From Spirochaetaceae bacterium (GTDB lineage: Bacteria; Spirochaetota; Spirochaetia; SZUA-6; Fen-1364): DNA of 8,003 bases. Where the stretch lies: positions 15,608-23,610 of the forward strand of contig PLNO01000095.1 of the NCBI GenBank assembly GCA_003141795.1. Reading direction: 5' to 3'. Within the stretch, counting starts at the first letter, position 1, and every line of letters starts with the position of its first letter. Positions 6,348-8,003 of this stretch are shown here, in pieces. Position numbers and translations under genes: made by a program. The notes beneath the pieces are model-generated. The model saw nothing but the letters and a program-made list of their open reading frames with translations, searched no databases and was not told the DNA's origin.

Positions 6348-6393
6348 GGCGCGTAGTAACGCGCCAGTGATGTAATGCGCGCAGTAACGCGCC
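6348..6393 (+). repeat. Two tandem 18-bp palindromic repeats upstream of P5
   Basis: GGCGCGTAGTAACGCGCC (6348-6365) recurs as TGCGCGCAGTAACGCGCC (6376-6393): 16 of 18 bases are identical, with a 28-base period. The first copy is a perfect 7-bp inverted repeat around AGTA; the second keeps the inverted repeat with one internal mismatch. The identical core AGTAACGCGCCAG occupies 6355-6367 and 6383-6395. The second copy abuts the P5 ribosome site. The pair looks like a double operator, or tandem RNA hairpins that control P5 translation. Confidence 0.6.
6368..6376 (+). promoter_or_regulatory. Extended -10 promoter candidate for P5
   Basis: TGATGTAAT (6368-6376) fits the extended -10 pattern TGn followed by TGTAAT, five of six consensus positions. 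It lies in the spacer between the two palindromic repeats. A poor -35 (TTGCGG, 6344-6349) is 21 bases away, so activity would rely on the extended element or an activator. The start would fall near 6383, with the P5 ribosome site AGGGG at 6394-6398. Confidence 0.4.
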
Positions 6394-6405
6394 AGGGGTG
6401 CAGAA

Positions 6406-7113
6406 ATGGATTTTCAGAAACTGCGGGACGAGGCCAGGAACGGTCAGATCTCCGAGGACTACGTCGACTTCCTCAAGCACCGTCTCATCACTGAGATCCT
6501 CGAGTCATCGACCCCGAAGGGTGCCAACGCCCTGTGGGCCTACGCGAGCTTCCTCAACAATCTGGGAATCAACCCCGACAACTACCCCCTGTACATCAAC
6601 ATGCTGGCGAGCAACAACCGCTATGCCATCGACATCCTGCTCGCCGGCCATGAGCCCGAGCGCTACCTCGACTGTGTCGCGCCCAACCCCTTCATCGTGA
6701 AGTCGGTGTTCGAGACCTTCGCCGATTTCAAGAGCAACGAGATCTACGAGATGTCGCTGCGGGTCTTCCTCGGGTTCCTCTACAAGGTGTACGCCTCCTC
6801 GCAGGAAGGCTACCAGCTGTACCCGGTCTCCATCGCGGAGGTGAACAGCCTCGGCAAATTCCTCGACGAGAGCCAGGACCAGGATTGGCCGCTCAACCGC
6901 GGCATCCTCGACGTCCTTGCCTGCGTTGCTGATCTGGATATGCCCCATGAGACCGACATCGACAAGAAAAACGTCGCAGCCCAGGCCGGACGCATCCGCT
7001 CCGACTTCTTCGACCACAAGCGGAGCCTGAAGCAGTCCATCACCGAAGTGATCCTGGAAAAGGCCAAAGACCCGACGTTCGGGGTCCCCCCCGAATACGT
7101 CTACGGGAAATAG
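6406..7113 (+). CDS. Paralogue P5 of unrecognised helical family
   Basis: The product has 235 residues, cytosolic and predicted helical, and is a full-length member of the family without a basic tail. Landmarks are DNYPLYINML (58-67), RYAIDILLAG (72-81), APNPFIV (92-98), LGFLYKVYA (122-130), EGYQLYPVSIAEVNSLGKFLDE (read as EGYQLYP 134-140 and VNSLGKFLDE 146-155), NRGILDVL (164-171) and IRSDFFDHK (197-205). It is more like P2 than P3/P4 in several places (PNPFIV/PNPYIV, GKFLD). The ATG at 6406 has AGGGG at 6394-6398. It is set apart from P4 by 112 bases holding a terminator-like hairpin and tandem palindromes, so it is probably regulated separately. It converges on the NHL gene with 22 bases between the stops and no visible terminator there. 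Confidence 0.85.
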   Translation: MDFQKLRDEARNGQISEDYVDFLKHRLITEILESSTPKGANALWAYASFLNNLGINPDNYPLYINMLASNNRYAIDILLAGHEPERYLDCVAPNPFIVKSVFETFADFKSNEIYEMSLRVFLGFLYKVYASSQEGYQLYPVSIAEVNSLGKFLDESQDQDWPLNRGILDVLACVADLDMPHETDIDKKNVAAQAGRIRSDFFDHKRSLKQSITEVILEKAKDPTFGVPPEYVYGK

Positions 7114-7135
7114 CGACTGACGTTCCTCCGCTCCA

Positions 7136-8003
7136 CTACTTGATGCTCACGAGCTTGTAGATGCCGTACGTCCCGGAGTCGGTGAGGTACAGGTCGGAGC
7201 CGCAGAAGCAGGCGGCATACATGCCCTTGTTCGTTGTCGACTTTGCCCACAAGGTTCCCCACGGCGAGGTGCTTGTCTGCGTTTTTACAATGGAATCCCC
7301 GTTCGCCCTGTAGAGGAAGTCCGTTCCATCATAAGCATGGAACCCGTACACGGTCTGGCCATTGGCGACGGTCGGGGTGGACACCGCGCCGCTCGTCGTG
7401 TCGACAAGGGCAGTCCCGTTCGTCGTGTTGACACCGAGGGTGGTGCCGAAGAGGCAGATCGATTCCGGGTTCTGCAGCCCGGTCGCAAGAGTCGACACGA
7501 CCCCGGATGCTATAATGATCTTGCGGATGCTCCCGTTGTTCGAGTCTGTAACGTAGAGGTTGGCCTTTGCGGCATCGATGCAGATCGCGAAGGGGGCGTT
7601 GAATCGGGCCGAAGCCGGGCTGCCATCCTGATTCCCCGCGGTGCCTTCGCTACCGGCAAACACGGTCTTCGTACCTCCGGTAACGGGAATACTGTAGATG
7701 CAATGCCAGGAGGGACTCGCGCCGTAGAGATTCGTTCCGTCGGTGCACACGCCGTAGAGGTAGACCCCCGTGGAGAGTGTCGTGACAACGCCCGTCGCGA
7801 CGTCAACCTTCCTGACCACCCCTGAGCCTGTGTCCGCGACGTAGAGGTTGGTGCCGTAGCTGCAGATCCCGAGCATGCTGCTCGAAAACTGTGCCGCGCC
7901 TCCCGTGCCGTCGGCGGTTCCCTGCGTGCCACCGGCTACGAGCACGGTGGTGGCTATCCGGTCCGCGGCCGAGTCGAGCGGGTTTCTCACACTCTGGAAG
8001 ATG
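7136..8003 (-). CDS. NHL-repeat beta-propeller protein, 5' end cut by the window
   Basis: The frame is open through the right edge (I-F-Q-S precedes the GTG at 7990), so at least 288 residues of the C-terminal part are present and the true start lies outside. Numbering from that GTG, about six blade-like repeats of 35-40 residues follow. The clearest are GICSYGTNLYVADTGSGVVR (41-60) with TGVVTTLSTG, GVCTDGTNLYG (80-90), and NLYVTDSNNGSIRKI (144-158) with SGVVSTLATG. The last is SDLYLTDSGTYGIYKL (265-280). The NHL-type linkers GTADGTGGAAQF (24-35) and GTAGNQDGSPASARF (116-130) precede blades. NHL propellers are ligand- or protein-binding scaffolds, commonly in exported proteins; the missing N-terminus hides any signal peptide or lipobox. 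The last blade ends right at the stop, so the propeller is C-terminal. No catalytic site is visible. It faces P5, and a functional link is not shown. Confidence 0.85.
   Translation of the reverse strand, partial: IFQSVRNPLDSAADRIATTVLVAGGTQGTADGTGGAAQFSSSMLGICSYGTNLYVADTGSGVVRKVDVATGVVTTLSTGVYLYGVCTDGTNLYGASPSWHCIYSIPVTGGTKTVFAGSEGTAGNQDGSPASARFNAPFAICIDAAKANLYVTDSNNGSIRKIIIASGVVSTLATGLQNPESICLFGTTLGVNTTNGTALVDTTSGAVSTPTVANGQTVYGFHAYDGTDFLYRANGDSIVKTQTSTSPWGTLWAKSTTNKGMYAACFCGSDLYLTDSGTYGIYKLVSIK

Noticed and set aside
3088..7017. Long minus-strand open frames opposite P1, P2, P3, P4 and P5 (for example 5376-6050 and 4013-4564), resembling each other
   Set aside because: They lie antisense to genes with good ribosome sites and conserved motifs. 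Their mutual similarity follows from the plus-strand genes being paralogues in a GC-rich genome. They are shadows.
7086..7092. Run of seven C near the end of P5 as a slippage site
   Set aside because: It encodes ordinary codons (V-P-P) a few residues before the stop. A shift would alter only the last residues, so there is no reason to suspect a switch.
7136..8003. Blade repeats of the NHL gene as a nucleotide repeat array
   Set aside because: The repeats are protein-level beta-propeller blades with diverged DNA. There are no identical spaced units, so neither CRISPR nor tandem DNA repeats apply.

Overview
This is a GC-rich bacterial window with tightly packed genes, good Shine-Dalgarno sites, sigma-70-like promoters and some GTG/TTG starts. 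No marker gene fixes the taxon. A secreted DOMON protein, a membrane-anchored LysM protein and an NHL-repeat protein fit a diderm such as a Spirochaetota or Desulfobacterota member, but that is only a guess. I see no tRNA, rRNA, CRISPR array or transposase gene.

Left part: bases 1-98 hold a short element bounded by a perfect 15-bp inverted repeat, followed by a GC-rich hairpin. Next comes a complete PfpI/DJ-1 family gene (180-695, +). It converges on a small secreted DOMON-domain gene (737-1297, -), with a 9-bp-stem hairpin between the two stops. Upstream of the DOMON gene on the same strand is a large protein (1368-about 2837, -). It has a helical cytosolic N-terminal domain, a long Pro/Ala/Arg-rich linker, one membrane segment and a C-terminal LysM domain.

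Central part: divergent from the LysM gene, five consecutive plus-strand genes (2968-7113) encode paralogues of one alpha-helical, apparently cytosolic family of about 230 residues that I do not recognise. They are called P1 to P5 here. All five share a series of motifs in the same order (NYxLF; I-D/E-x-L; G-x-L/V-x(3)-Y; GY-x-[IL]-Y-like; GK-[HF]-L; NR-x(2)-L-[DE]-[IV]-L; IR-x(3)-FD). P1 and P4 also carry lysine/alanine-rich tails resembling histone H1 tails. A near-consensus promoter overlaps the P1 stop codon and should drive P2-P3-P4. A terminator-like hairpin follows P4. P5 is preceded by two tandem 18-bp palindromes flanking an extended -10 motif. The layout suggests three transcription units making different members of one family, perhaps subunits of a mixed assembly. 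The divergent LysM protein is a candidate envelope anchor. This is inference.

Right end: an NHL/beta-propeller gene (7136 to beyond the window edge, -) converges on P5 and is cut at its 5' end.
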